From Mesocentrotus franciscanus (lineage: Eukaryota; Echinodermata; Echinoidea; Camarodonta; Strongylocentrotidae), in assembly GCA_037976565.1 (NCBI GenBank), contig CP137666.1, forward strand, positions 53,285,271 through 53,349,270: a DNA stretch of 64,000 nucleotides. Direction: 5' to 3'. Below the pieces are notes generated by a model. That model worked only from the letters and a program-made list of their open reading frames with translations. It ran no database searches and was not told the DNA's origin. The position numbers and the translations under genes are program-made. Every line of letters starts with the position of its first letter. Positions within the stretch are counted from its first letter, which is position 1. Positions 22,140 to 33,264 of this stretch are shown in pieces.

Positions 22140-22400
22140 TTACACAGCAGTAATGAGGATGGGGAGAGATAGATAGAGGGGCGAAAGGGGAGGGAAGAGA
22201 GGGACAGAGACAGAGACAGGGAAAGTGAGAGATAGAGCCAGAGGCGGATCCAACCGGCGACGAGGGGGCGGCCCAATTCGTGATAAACTATTAAGCGGCG
22301 CCTCAGCGCCGCGTTCTGTGATTGTGCGGACAGGGGGAGTCTGAGGGGTCTGTGCCCCGCTGAGAAGCTCTTTTTTTGCCGGGATATCATGTAAAATAAC
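22140..22400. repeat. Purine-rich tract and GC-rich repeat fragment
   Basis: A (GA/GGGA)n tract at 22156-22236 is followed by GAGGCGGATCC and a GC-rich palindromic GGCGCCTCAGCGCC stretch. No gene. Confidence 0.6.
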
Positions 22401-22693
22401 TTTTTTCCAGCACGAATTTATGATGGGAGGAAAAGACTGCAAACACAAGAAGCGGAAATATGTGTGCAATCCGCATATATATAGTACGCCGGTGTAACAC
22501 AAAGTATTTAGGACATTGGTATTCATGACACCGGTACCTCTAGGTGTTGACGATTATAATTGACACGGTACAGTTTCCTAATATCTCAAGTATCACTTGA
22601 TTGTCAAAATCAGTCGGTACAAGACTAGTACAGCAGTTGGGATGGGCAGACAGCAATCACTGGCGTCGGGCTTCAGCTTTGAACACCTTACAT

Positions 22694-22866
22694 CAGGCCC
22701 CGGGGAACGTTTTTCAAAGTAGGGGGAGGGCTAAAGTATTTACGATCAGGTAGAGCGGAGCGTAACTTGCATGGGGTCCAGGGCGGAGCCCCGAAAGCTC
22801 AGGTGTTTTTAGCAGGCCAGGGTGGCGGAGCATCATTCAGAGTGGGGGAGCACCAACAGTAAAGGG
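22694..22866 (-). repeat. GC-rich repeat family, copy 2 (partial)
   Basis: Begins CAGGCCCCGGGGAACG, with CTAAAGTATTTACGATCAGG, GTAGAGCGGAGCG and GGGTCCAGGGCGGAGCCCC; reverse orientation to copy 1. Confidence 0.8.
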
Positions 22867-23272
22867 CACTTTCCGGGAAGCTTAATTTTTTTTCCCACCG
22901 CATTTGCGGCTTTATTTTTCAATAAACGCGCTCGCGAAGAGTCTAGCTAGCTAACTTAACCTGCGCATGCGCACATGGTAACCGTTAGGGTGACCAATAG
23001 GGTTATAATAATCATGCAAACCGACCTTCCATCAACCCATCGTTGGTTCAATCGGTAAGGATAGCATAACAAAACGTTGGAGTTGTGGGTTCGAATCTCA
23101 GTATTTATTCAGTTTTATTTTTGCCTTTATAAATAGTGAGGGAAAGCAAGAAATAATCAAAGTATAATTGTTTGTGACCTCTGTCCAAGCTTTCGTAGCT
23201 AGCTAGACTCTTCGCAAGCGTGTTTATTGAAATTGCGGTGGGAAAAAAATTACGCTTCCGGGAAAAAGGGGC
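22867..23272. mobile_element. MITE-like element, ~400 bp, long TIRs
   Basis: Left arm GGAAGCTTAATTTTTTTTCC ... AATAAACGCGCTCGCGAAGA ... GTCTAGCTAGCTA is inverted at the right (TAGCTAGCTAGACTCTTCGC ... GTGGGAAAAAAATTACGCTT). Arms about 75 bp with scattered differences. No coding sequence; encloses a tRNA-like segment. Confidence 0.8.
23038..23102 (+). other. tRNA-like (SINE-type) pol III promoter segment
   Basis: An A-box-like TTGGTTCAATCGGTAAGGA is followed ~35 bases later by GGGTTCGAATCTC, a good B box. Acceptor arms do not pair, so this is not a functional tRNA; it resembles a SINE head trapped in the MITE-like element. Confidence 0.5.
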
Positions 23273-23355
23273 ACCTACAAAGAGAAACCTCAAAGCGAAA
23301 ATATACAATATTTTAGGCAATGGTATATACTCCTACATTGTAATTACATTATCAG

Positions 23356-24323
23356 CAGGGGCGGCGATCCCGGGGGACGGGGGAACACGTTCCCCCTCTC
23401 GATTTTTTTTAGAGGGGATCGTCCCCCCGGAAAAATTGAAAAAGTGCACACACGAAAATGTATATATATTTATACTTATAGGATCTGGAGGGCCCAAGAG
23501 TGCAGCGTTTAGACAAATAAAAATGCAAAAATCTTCTCGCTCGGTATAGCTACGCTCCCTTGCATAATATCCTTCAAAATGTACAAGTAAATATTGTAGA
23601 AAAGCGAAGTGTGAAAAAAGTATATTGCTTGTTTTTATACTATGGTTTTGCTAAGGAATTTTATTTTTTAATACAACAAAACCTCAAAAACCTGTGAAGG
23701 GGTAGTCACTTCCGTCACCTTCACCCCTCTCGTTCGCTATGCTCCCTCGCACTGTCGTACTGATGGGGGGGGCTTTGGGGCAGTTGCCCCCTATATAATT
23801 CAAACGTGGTTTATTTCTAATTCGATACCAGTGATTTACAAATGTTGCTGAAATGGCATGATTTTTCCCTGAGCTTCCAGGGGCTCTGCCACCTGGACCC
23901 AACCAAGGTGCCTAAGGCGGGTCCCTGTTGCTCATCTGACCGTAATTTAATGCCTAAAGCCCCTGAGCTTCTGGGGGCTCCGCCCCCTGGACCCCACCAG
24001 GGCCTTAAGGCGGGCCCCTGGATGCTCATCTGACCTTAATTAAATGCCTAAAACCCTTGAGCTTCATGGGGCTTCGCCCTTGACCCCGCCTTTCCCGTGG
24101 ACCCCACGCCAGTTTACGCTCCACTTCGATCGCTTTGCTCTACCTGATCGTAATTACTTTAGCCCCCCCCCCTTGAAAAACGTTCGCGGGGCCTGCATGT
24201 AACATGTAAGAATGGTGGTGGTGTGGATTTTTTTTTGCCCCCAAACTTTTTTGCTCATTACGCCACTGCTCCCTCGTCCCTCGCATTTCGTCCCCCGGTC
24301 ATGACAAGAAATCGCCGCCCCTG
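23356..24323. mobile_element. hAT-like non-autonomous element, CAGGGGCGGCGAT ends
   Basis: A 13-bp perfect inverted repeat, CAGGGGCGGCGAT at 23356 and ATCGCCGCCCCTG ending 24323. CAGGGGCG-type ends are usual for hAT elements, but I see no convincing 8-bp duplication. A copy of the GC-rich family lies inside at 23820-24200. Confidence 0.6.
23820..24200 (+). repeat. GC-rich repeat family, copy 3
   Basis: Three tandem units with GCTCATCTGACCGTAATTTA, CCTGAGCTTC and GGGGGCTCCGCCCCCTGG, ending GCTCTACCTGATCGTAATTA then CTTGAAAAACGTTCGCGGGG. Confidence 0.85.
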
Positions 24324-25210
24324 TCAAATAGTGTTATTTTTAAAAGATATATGTTTAATTTGATATTTCACATGTATCTACAATTTTTAATTATTGCAAT
24401 ATTATAATTATGTTTTTATACAGTTATTGTATTATACAGGGCTTTCTTGAAAAGCAGTTCCATTGGCTTCCAGTGGAACTGAATGATATTACCCGGTTGA
24501 AAGAAATCATGAATAAATGAATAAATAAATGAATATAATTATGCGCAAATTGAAAAAGAAAAATTTAGACTGACAGTTCGTCTTTTGTGAATGGAGTGTT
24601 TTTACCCAGATTTTGGCGATAAAAGTGTGTAATTTCCTGAACAAATTAGGCTTTGTGAATCCGCAAACTACCGACTACGGAAGCTTTGCCGACATGTTTG
24701 ACGATGCATCCGTGTCTTTACTTCTCGCATTTGCTATTTTTCGCGCTTTTTTCCTGAATTAGGTTCGCTAAATCGCGCTTTTATGTAGGTAAATTTGGTC
24801 TCGCATTTTGCAGTAAAAAAAGAGTTCTTGCCGGGGCCTTGCCCTTGGTTGATTTCTTTCTATTTCTCATTATTATTCATATATACTTTTTCCCAAAAGG
24901 GGGCTCGATCGAGCTCCCCCGAACCCCACTGTAGCGCGGGTCCTGTACACTGTGTAACGGCATGATGATTTGACAGATGTACCTGAATCTAACTGAGTCC
25001 TGACATACTTTTGAACGTTGTAACTTGTACGCCCTTGTGTAAAGCGATCATCGGCACTTTGTTTCAATCATATAGGCCTAAAACACGAATTAGGGCTAGT
25101 TCTGATCTGAAAATGACCCAAATCTCGGCGCATGGCTAGCTGAACCGCGGAGCCTTGGCCTATATACGGGTGAGTGCCCTGCATGGGTCCACTCCTAACT
25201 CGCGTTTTTA
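24324..25210. other. No gene; short retroposon-like tail at 24436-24535
   Basis: 24436-24535 has CAGGGCTTTCTTGAAAAGCA, TACCCGGTTGAAAG and an (AATA)n tail, the style of a LINE/SINE 3' end. The rest holds nothing recognisable. Confidence 0.45.
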
Positions 25211-25215
25211 GCCCT

Positions 25216-25345
25216 TCTTTCTTCCCTTTTCCTTTCCTTTCTTTCCTTTTCTTTCCTTTCCTTTCCTTCCTTTCCTTTCCTTTCCTTCTTTCCTTTCCTT
25301 TTTTTAGAGGGGGGGGCTGGGCCGTCGCACCCCCGTGTATCCGCA
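25216..25345. repeat. (CTTTC)n pyrimidine tract with GC-rich cap
   Basis: About 95 bp of TTTCC/TTCTT words, then GGGGGGCTGGGCCGTCGCAC and a GTATCCGCACCTGG end, in the style of the purine-rich repeat at 10.5-11.2 kb. Confidence 0.85.
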
Positions 25346-25672
25346 CCTGGATAGATCTATTATTAGTACGGTATAGGCTATTTCGGGATTTAAATGACTT
25401 TTTTCTCTCTCTATTACATAATTATATGGCTAATGTGCCGCGCTTATATGCCGGGCTAATATGCCGTTAAAATTGTATTGGTTTCTTTATAAAGTTCCTG
25501 CAATGAATAGGGGATGTCATCACGGTCTTGGTCTTGTAAGAAAAAAAGGATAGGTGCTAAAGACTTCGTTAAAGAAGATTAAGGGGTTTTGTTTTGTGTG
25601 TGCATTATGCGGGGGAGACGGGTGTTGAAGTGATCAGGATAAGTGTGTTGAAGTTATATATTTACGCTATAC

Positions 25673-25730
25673 AAGGTTTACGCCACTTCAATTCAGGCAG
25701 AGAGATTAATATGTTTATTCTTCGTACACC
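25673..25730 (+). repeat. Direct repeat flanking the satellite-bearing element, left copy
   Basis: AAGGTTTACGCCACTTCAAT ... TTATTCTTCGTACACCCAG is repeated with few changes at 28692-28750. Confidence 0.8.
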
Positions 25731-26194
25731 CAGGGGCGTCGCTAGACTTTTTTCAGTGGGGTGTAGAGGCCACCGATTACCGACAAAACTAGCCACCAAT
25801 TACCGACAAAATTTAATGTCCCAATTTTTACAAATTTGACCCTATAAACCCGGGGCCGAAGGCTAAATTGTTGTTCCTATGAACTATCTATATATTACGA
25901 ATGCGCAAATGGTCATTTTCCTCGACGACATTAATATACGAATTATTTCGTCAACTTATTCAGCATCATCATCATCAATAGTGATCTGTCAGTTTATGAC
26001 AGGTTTTGTGACCCAATCAGAGTTCTACTTCAAGTGTCTCTCCAAGCACTTCGGTCTTTAGCCATTCAGCATCATAGCTATATATTTAAATGCAGGCGCG
26101 TAGCTAGGATCTTATTTTAAGGGGGGCGGTAGTGAGCAAGCGAATCACTTAAAGAGCGCGCGAAGCGCGCTCCCTATTAAAGGGGGTGGGTGAA

Positions 26195-28032
26195 GGGCCT
26201 CCCGAGCGAAGCTTAAACGTTTCATTAAGACGATTCGTTGTACCGTTCTTGACTCTTAATCCTTGTCTGAATTCAGTTTTTTCCCTCCCGCGCGAAGCAT
26301 GGAAGCTTTGACGTTTCATTAAATTATTATAGAAAGAAGACGATTTGTTGTACCGTTCTCGACCCTTAACCCTAATTATCTGAATTCATTTCCCCCCCCC
26401 CCCGCGCGAAGCAAGGAAGCTTTGACGGTTCCTTAAATTATGAGAGAAAGCAGACGATCCGTTGTATTAATCTCGATTCTTAATCCTTATCTGAATTCAG
26501 TTTTCCTCCCGCGCGAAGCGCGGAAGCTTTGACGTTTTATTGAATTATCATAGAAAGAAGACGATTCGTTGTACCGTTTGCTACTCTTAACCCCAAACTG
26601 TCTGAATTCAGCTTTTCCCCTCGCGCGAAGCGCGGAAGCTTTGACGTTTCCTTTAATTATTAGAGAAAGAAGACGATTCGTTTTACTGTTCTCGATTCTT
26701 AATCCTTATCTGAATTCAGTTTTTTCCCCTCCCGCACGAAGCGCGGAAGCTTTGACGTTTTATTGAATTATTATAGAAAGAAGACGATTTGTTATGCCGT
26801 TCTCGACTCTTAACCCTAATTTTCTGAATTCAGTTTCCCCCCCGCGCGAAGCGCGGAAGCTTTGACGTTTCATTGAATTATTATAGAAAGAAGACGATTG
26901 GTTTTACCGTTCTCGACTCTTAATCCTTGTCTAAATTCAGTTTCCCCCCTCCCGCGCGAAGCGAGGAAGCTTTGACGTTTTATTGAATTATTATAGAAAG
27001 AAGACGATTTGTTATACCGTTCTCGACTCTTAACCCTAATTTTCTGAATTCAGTTTCCCCCCTCCCGCGCGAAGCTGAAAGCTTTGACGTTTCATTGAAT
27101 TATTATAGAAAGAAGACGATTGGTTTTACCGTTCTCGACTCTTAATCCTTGTCTGAATTCAGTTTCTCCCCTCCCGCGCGAAGCGCGGAAGCTTTGACGT
27201 TTTGTTGAATTATTATAGAAAGAAGACGATTCGTTGTACCGTTCTCGACTCTTCATCTTTGTCTGAATTCAGCCCTCCTCGCGCGGAGCGCGGAAGCTTT
27301 GACGTTTCATTGAATTATTATAGAAAGAAGACGATTCGTTTTACCGTTCTCGACTCTTCATCTTTGTCTGAATTCAGCCCCCTCCCGCGCGAAGCTTTGA
27401 CGGTTCCTTAAATTATGAGAGAAAGCAGACGATCTGTTGTATTAATCTCGATTCTAAATCCTTCTCTGAATTCAGTTTTTTCCCCTCCCGCGCGAAGCGC
27501 GAAAGCATTGACGTTTTATTGAATTATCATAGAAAGAAGACGATTCGTTGTATCGTTTGCTACTCTTAATCCCAAATTGTCTGAATTCAGCTTTTCCCCC
27601 TCCCGCGCGAAGCGCGGAAGCTTTGACGTTTCCTTAAATTATTAGAGAAAGAAGACGATTCGTTTTACCGTTCTCGACTGTTAATTTTTGTCTGAATTCA
27701 GTTTCCCCTCCGCGCGAAGCGCAGAAGCTTTGGCGTTTCATTAAATTATTATAGAAAGAAGACGATTTGTTATACCGTTCTCGACTCTTAACCCTAATTA
27801 TCTGAATTCAGTTTCCCCCTCGCCGCGCGCGGAAGCTTTGACGTTTCATTGAATTATTAGAGAAAGAAGACGATTTGTTTTACTGTTCTCGATTCTTAAT
27901 CCTTATCTGAATTCAGTTTCCCCCTCCCGCGCGAAGCGCGGAAGCTTTGACGTTTTATTGAATTATTATAGAAAGAAGACGATTCGTTGTACCGTTCGCG
28001 ACTTTTAACCCTAATTGTCTGAATTCAGTTTC
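26195..28032. repeat. ~110-bp satellite, about 17 units
   Basis: Each unit has CCCGCGCGAAGCGCGGAAGC, TTTGACGTTT, ATTATAGAAAGAAGACGATT, CGTTCTCGACTCTTAA and CTGAATTCAG. GAATTC boxes recur every 97-113 bp from 26269 to 28020, and nearly every unit also holds AAGCTT. The open frames at 26569-26766 and 27202-27411 are repeat translations. Confidence 0.95.
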
Positions 28033-28317
28033 CTCGAAAATTTTAATTCAGCTGATATCATAGGAAAGTGAAACTTTGAGAACATACAAGTATTATAGTT
28101 GTAGTCTCTCTCGAAGTCGTCACAGCGGATAAAAAGTCACAGTTCGTAAGGAAAAAAATTGTCGGCCGACCGACATTATAAATCTCACCGACTTCAAACT
28201 TCTGCATTGATATAGTACACGAGGATCGAGCAAGAATACCGACACAGCTGACACGACACAGCAACATATTTATGCGTGTCTTTCTTGCTCCCTCGACGAG
28301 ACGATTTCACCAACAAC

Positions 28318-28600
28318 CCCCTCTCTCTTATACTCCCACCCTCCTCTCTCAGACTCTTATCTCCCCCTCTCTCTCTCCTCTCTTTCATCCCCCGTTTCTT
28401 TTCTTCCTTTTCTCCTTTTCTTTCTTTTCTTTCTTTTCCTTTCTTTCCTCTCCTCCTTCTTTTTCTTTTTTCTCTTTCTTTCTTTTCTTTTCTTCTCTTT
28501 CCTTTCTTTCCTTTCTTTTTCTTTCTTTCCTTTCTTTTCCTTTTCTTTTTTTTCTTTCCCTTTCCCTCTCTTTTTCCCTCCCCCTTTTCTCTTTTTCCTG
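28318..28600. repeat. (CT/TTTC)n pyrimidine tract
   Basis: Nearly pure pyrimidine on the + strand. The long Lys/Glu/Arg-rich frames on the minus strand and Ser/Phe/Leu-rich frames on the plus strand are artefacts. Confidence 0.95.
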
Positions 28601-28691
28601 ACGGCAGCGCAATTTTACCGACAATATCCTGACAGGTGGGGGTGTCGCACCCCACACCCCTTTGGAGACGCCCTGCGTCAACTCCTCCCCC

Positions 28692-28750
28692 AAGGTTACG
28701 CCACTTCAATTCGGACAAAGTAAATATTTGTATTCTTCATACACCCAGCT
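28692..28750 (+). repeat. Direct repeat flanking the satellite-bearing element, right copy
   Basis: AAGGTTACGCCACTTCAATT ... TGTATTCTTCATACACCCAG; counterpart of 25673-25730. Confidence 0.8.
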
Positions 28751-29220
28751 CCAACGTCTTCTTGGTCCCCGTTAGGATGAGGAAATGTGAATGCATGAGC
28801 ATGTTGTCCTATCGAAAGACATGCTGCATTCTCATCCTTCGTCAGTACACATCATGAAAGTGCTCACTTACTCTTAAATTTACGAGTATGAAACTGGGAT
28901 GTGACGACCGGGTAAAACGCCCACTTACAAAGAATTTTGTTCTGCGTACGCTCGCGGAGAGGGGGGGGGTGGAATTACCCGTTTATAAATTAGTCAGAAA
29001 AGAAGACGAAAGACATGCATGGCTGGTCGTCAACGACACGGAGTTAAGTCTTTTGTCAACTCTGTTTGTTGCTGCGGCAGGCAGCCAGTGAAAACGAATT
29101 CGTTTAATCAAATTATGGCGGGTAAAGAGCACTATTTTTTTTTTCATGAGAAAATATTTAGCGGCGAAATAGCCGGCGAAAAAGCGGGGAAGGGGGAAGA
29201 GCACTTAAATTTTTTGTTTT
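28751..29220. other. No gene recognised
   Basis: Open frames at 28888-29091 and 29019-29222 carry no recognisable motif. Confidence 0.35.
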
Positions 29221-31290
29221 AGAAGGTAAAAATGTGGTTACCATCTTTCCCCCACCTTTTCTTTTGGCCAGGGGTTGGGGCCAGTCTCTCCACTAGCCCA
29301 TAAACATCGCGGCTACATCACTATGCCCGCCCCTTCTCATCTACCTCAAACAATCCTATCCACTGTTCATAATTAATAAAACCCCTTAAAACGAAGTAGG
29401 TAATATACATTCCTTTATGTCCCATTAACGCTCCTCTCCGGCCACCTCCCGCTAGCCCCTGACCAACCAGGCTACATTACTATGCCCAACCCTTTCACAT
29501 CACCCTAAAACGATCCTGCCCACTGTTCATAATTTATAAAACACCTTAAAACGAAGTAGGTAATATACACTCCTTTATAACCTATTAACGCCCCTGCCCC
29601 ATCCACCTCCTTTATATTCCATTATTTCTTTATATCCCACTCCTTTATATCCCATCAACGCCCCTCCCGGCCCCCGCTAACACCTCCCCCGCTAGCACCT
29701 GACCAACTAGGCTACATGACTATGCCCAACCTTCTCATCACCCTAAAACAATCCTGCCCACTGTTCATAATTAATAAAACCCCTTAAAAAGAAGTAGGTA
29801 GTATACATTCCTTTATAACCCATTAACGCCCCTCCCCGGCACCCTCCCTCCCCTCTTCATATCCCATTATAACGCCCCTCACTGGCACCCCTCCTATTAT
29901 ATCCCACTCTCTTATATCCCATTAACGCCCCGCCCCGGCGCCACCCCCGCTAGCCCCTGACCAACCAGGCTACATGACTATGCCCAACCTTCTCATCACC
30001 CTAAAACAATCCTATCCACTGTTCATAAATAATAAAACCCCTTAAAACGAACTAGGTAATATACACTCCTTTATGTCCCATTAACGCTCCTCTCCGGCCA
30101 CCTCCCGCTAGCCCCTGACCAACCAGGCTACATTATTATGCCCAACCCTTTCACATCACCCTAAAACGATCCTGCCCACTGTTCATAATTTATAAAACAC
30201 CTTAAAACGAAGTAGGTAATATACACTCCTTTATAACCCATTAACGCCCCTGCCTTATCCACCTCCTTTATATCCCATTATTTCTTTATATCCCACTCCT
30301 TTATATCCCATCAACGCCCCTCCCGACCCCCGCTAGCACCTCCCCCGCTAGCACCTGACCAACTAGGCTACATGACTATGCCCAACCTTCTCATCACCCT
30401 AAAACAATCCTGCCCACTGTTCAAAATTAATAAAACCCCTTAAAACGAAGTAGGTAGTATACATTCCTTTATAACCCATTAACGCCCCTCCCCGGCACCC
30501 CCTCCCCTCTTCATATCCCATTATAACGCCCCTCCCTGGCACCCCTCCCATTATATCCCACTCTCTTATATCCCATTAACGCCCCTCCCCGGCGCCACCC
30601 CCCGCTAGCCCCTGACCAACCAGGCTACATGACTATGCCCAACCCCTTCTCATCACCCTAAAACAATCCTGCCCACTGTTCATAATTAATAAAACCACTT
30701 AAAACGAAGTAGGTAATATACACTCCTTTATATTCCCTTAATCCCCCCAATTAGCCCCTCCACTAACCCCTAACCAAAAAGGCTACATCACAATGCCCAC
30801 CATCTTTTCTCATCACCTTCAAATGATATTACCCACTGTTAACCCTTTAAACGAAGTAGGTAATATATACACTCCTATTTATCCCATAAACGCCCCTGCC
30901 CCATCCACCTCCTTTATATCCCATTATTTCTTTATATCCCACTCCTTTATATCCCACAACGCCCCTCCCCGGCACCCCTCCCATTATCCCATTATATATC
31001 CCATTCTTTTATATCACATTAACGCCCCTCCCGGCACCCCCCCCCCCGCAAGCCCCTGACCAACCAGACTACATGACTATGCTGATCCCCTTCTTATCAC
31101 CCTAAAACAATCCTGCCCACTGTTCATTATTAATAAAAACCCTTTAAACGAAGTAAATAAAATAAACCCCTTCATATCATATTAACGCCCTACCCCCCTC
31201 TCCGCCCATCCCGACAACCCCTAACCATGCAGGTTACATGACTATGCCTTCCCTCTTCTCATCACCCTCAAACACAGGGAACACTCGGGC
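29221..31290 (-). repeat. Right subterminal tandem arm of the 15-kb element
   Basis: About nine units on the minus strand with the words of the left arm (CACTCCTTTATATCCCATTA, GAAGTAGGTAATATACA, AACAATCCTGCCCACTGTTC, GGCTACATGACTATGCCC). Units 29470-30050 and 30110-30700 also form a higher-order duplication of roughly 650 bp. Confidence 0.9.
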
Positions 31291-31348
31291 CTATGCCACG
31301 TATATATAACGAGAAATTTGATTGGACATTCCAACATCCGTGTTAAAA

Positions 31349-31777
31349 GTTACGAACCGTTGCGTACGTCATGACACAACCACGCGTACGTTATGACAGA
31401 ACCATGCGTACGTTATGACACAACCACGCGTACTTTATGACAAAACCTCGCGTACGTTATGACTATACTACGCGTACGTAATGACTATATTATGCACACG
31501 TAATAACAAGACCACGCGTGCGTAATGACAGAACCACGCGTATGTAATGACAGAACCACGCGTACGTAATGACAGAACCACGCGTACGTTATGCAAAAAC
31601 CATGCGTACGTTAAGAATTTCATAGAAGTATAATAGAAAATGTCCATACGTACGTTCTTTCAGAACCATGCGTACGTTATGATGGACCCACGCGTACGTT
31701 ATGAAAGAACCATGCGTACGTTATGACTTGCACGCGTATGGTTTTGGCACGCGTTTTGACGGTGACGGCCAACCATA
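31349..31777 (-). repeat. Right terminal inverted repeat with expanded ~20-bp array
   Basis: 31596-31777 is the inverted counterpart of 16632-16813. Further in, 31349-31595 adds about ten more units of ACCACGCGTACGTTATGACA that the left end lacks. Confidence 0.9.
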
Positions 31778-31830
31778 GAGAACTGCGTTGAACGCTATGT
31801 GTCTAAGGCCAGAGAACTGCGTTGATTGGT
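31778..31830. repeat. Right target flank: resumed 51-bp-type repeat
   Basis: GAGAACTGCGTTGAACGCTA, then GTGTCTAAGGCCAGAGAACT: the continuation of the array broken at 16631. Confidence 0.9.
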
Positions 31831-33264
31831 TTCCATGACGTTATCATGATGAATTGCAAATCCCGGCCGGGTCCCTAGGCTAATTTAGACTGTTTACTCT
31901 CTGTTTAATGATGGTACGTTACCGTTTGTATTTTTCTGATAATGTTGTTCATTGTGAAGTTAACAGACTATTTTCATTCGAATTATTGGTTATACCACAG
32001 GTCTAATGACGATTGGAAGTTTCTATATTATAAGTAATAAATACCATGGCCAATTGCAAAACAAGTTGTCAATATCCTTATTCTTTGTCCCAGTAGATAG
32101 AGCAATAAGTTATATTTATGTCAAGATCGGGGAGGGGGCAAGTACCAACTTTAGAAAAAAATGAAGAAAAGCATTTTTAATTATAGGGATGAGGAAAAGA
32201 AAATAGCCATTAGAATGGGAAAGCTGAAATTACATTTTCTAAAGTGGGAGCAGCTTAGGGTTAAATAAGATTTGTTTTTCCTCTCCACCGTGAGCTTGTT
32301 AAAGTGTAACTCTATTTTTGCGGCCTGGTTAACTTAATTATTTAGTATATTTTTCTTCAGTTGAGAATGTTAGCAGACATCCACTAAGTAGTGTGTGTGT
32401 GTGTGCGCGCGCGTGTTTTGTGTGTGTTTGTGGGAGGGAGGGGGGCAGGGTGGGGGCAGGCATTGTACCAGTGAAATAACCTCCAGATTTGTTTAGGTTT
32501 TTTTTTTTTAATAAGTGAATAACGTGCAATTGACTTCTAAATTATGTTTATGTACTTTAAGTTTACTTTGTTGCCAAGTTATATACTGCAAATGAGTTTT
32601 TGTTTAATTATGTTTATGTATAAGCAATTCATATTCATGTTTTTGTTTGTATTACACATTTGGAGAAATAAAACAAAATTTAAAATAAAAAAAGGTGTGT
32701 GCGTATGTGTGAGGGTGTTGGTGACTACAGCTTTAGGTCAGTAGGTGGAGGGTTGATTTTTTTTTGATTTAGCTCATTTTCAGAGTTTGGGTTTAAGTAG
32801 TGATCACATTCTAGAAATTTGGCATATTTGTCAAGCAGTGGTGGAAAGAGGAAAATATGGTGGGGCAACAGTTAACTGGTACATAATAGACATAAATGAG
32901 TAATAGTCTATTTCAGACCCTTTTACCGAATGGTCGTACGTTTTGTGCTGCACAAAGATCCACCAGTTTAATTTTTGCCATTACAAGTAGTGGGTTATTG
33001 ATGTAGACAAATGCTCATGTACCTGTTACAGTTCATTTTATGTATGTTATTACCAAATACAAAATGTCAGTCAGTCACTCAATAGTGTCTGACAGTGAAG
33101 TCTAGAAGGTAAACGGCTTTCCTTACATAATTTGAATATTAGGACACTGCTAACGTTTAAATTTTACAGATAGGACATACATATGACATATTGATAATTC
33201 CTGCAAAGTTCTACAGAATTTGATGTTGGCTGCAAAAGGGACAAAGTATCTTTAACAAATCTTC
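31831..33264. other. No gene recognised; (GT)n at 32391-32430
   Basis: AT-rich. A GT/GC dinucleotide run with TGTGCGCGCGCGTGT sits at 32391-32430. 32655-32690 (GGAGAAATAAAAC and an A-rich tail) could be a LINE 3' end. Confidence 0.4.

Larger units (their letters stand above)
25731..28675. mobile_element. hAT-like element carrying a satellite array
   Basis: Starts CAGGGGCGTCGCTAG and ends GGAGACGCCCTG. Subterminal ACCGACAAAA words face inward at both ends (25775-25815 and ~28617-28626). TIRs are imperfect and no clean 8-bp duplication is visible, so the boundary call is tentative. A second start-like CAGGCGCGTAGCTAGG lies at 26094. Confidence 0.4.
16632..31777. mobile_element. 15.1-kb non-coding foldback-type DNA element, 6-bp TSD
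   Basis: Begins TATGGTTGGCCGTCACCG and ends with the reverse complement CGGTGACGGCCAACCATA. GAGAAC flanks it at 16626-16631 and 31778-31783, and the interrupted 51-bp target repeat continues at 31784. The outer 182 bp at the two ends differ at three positions by my reading. Inside them lie tandem arms of a ~140-190-bp unit, facing right at the left end and inverted at the right end. The ~8.7-kb centre holds MITE-like elements and a satellite. I see no transposase or polymerase gene, so mobilisation in trans is inferred. Sea-urchin TU foldback elements have a comparable layout but differ in reported details. Confidence 0.85.

Noticed and set aside
23038..23102. Functional tRNA gene
   Set aside because: A and B boxes are present but acceptor and anticodon arms do not pair.
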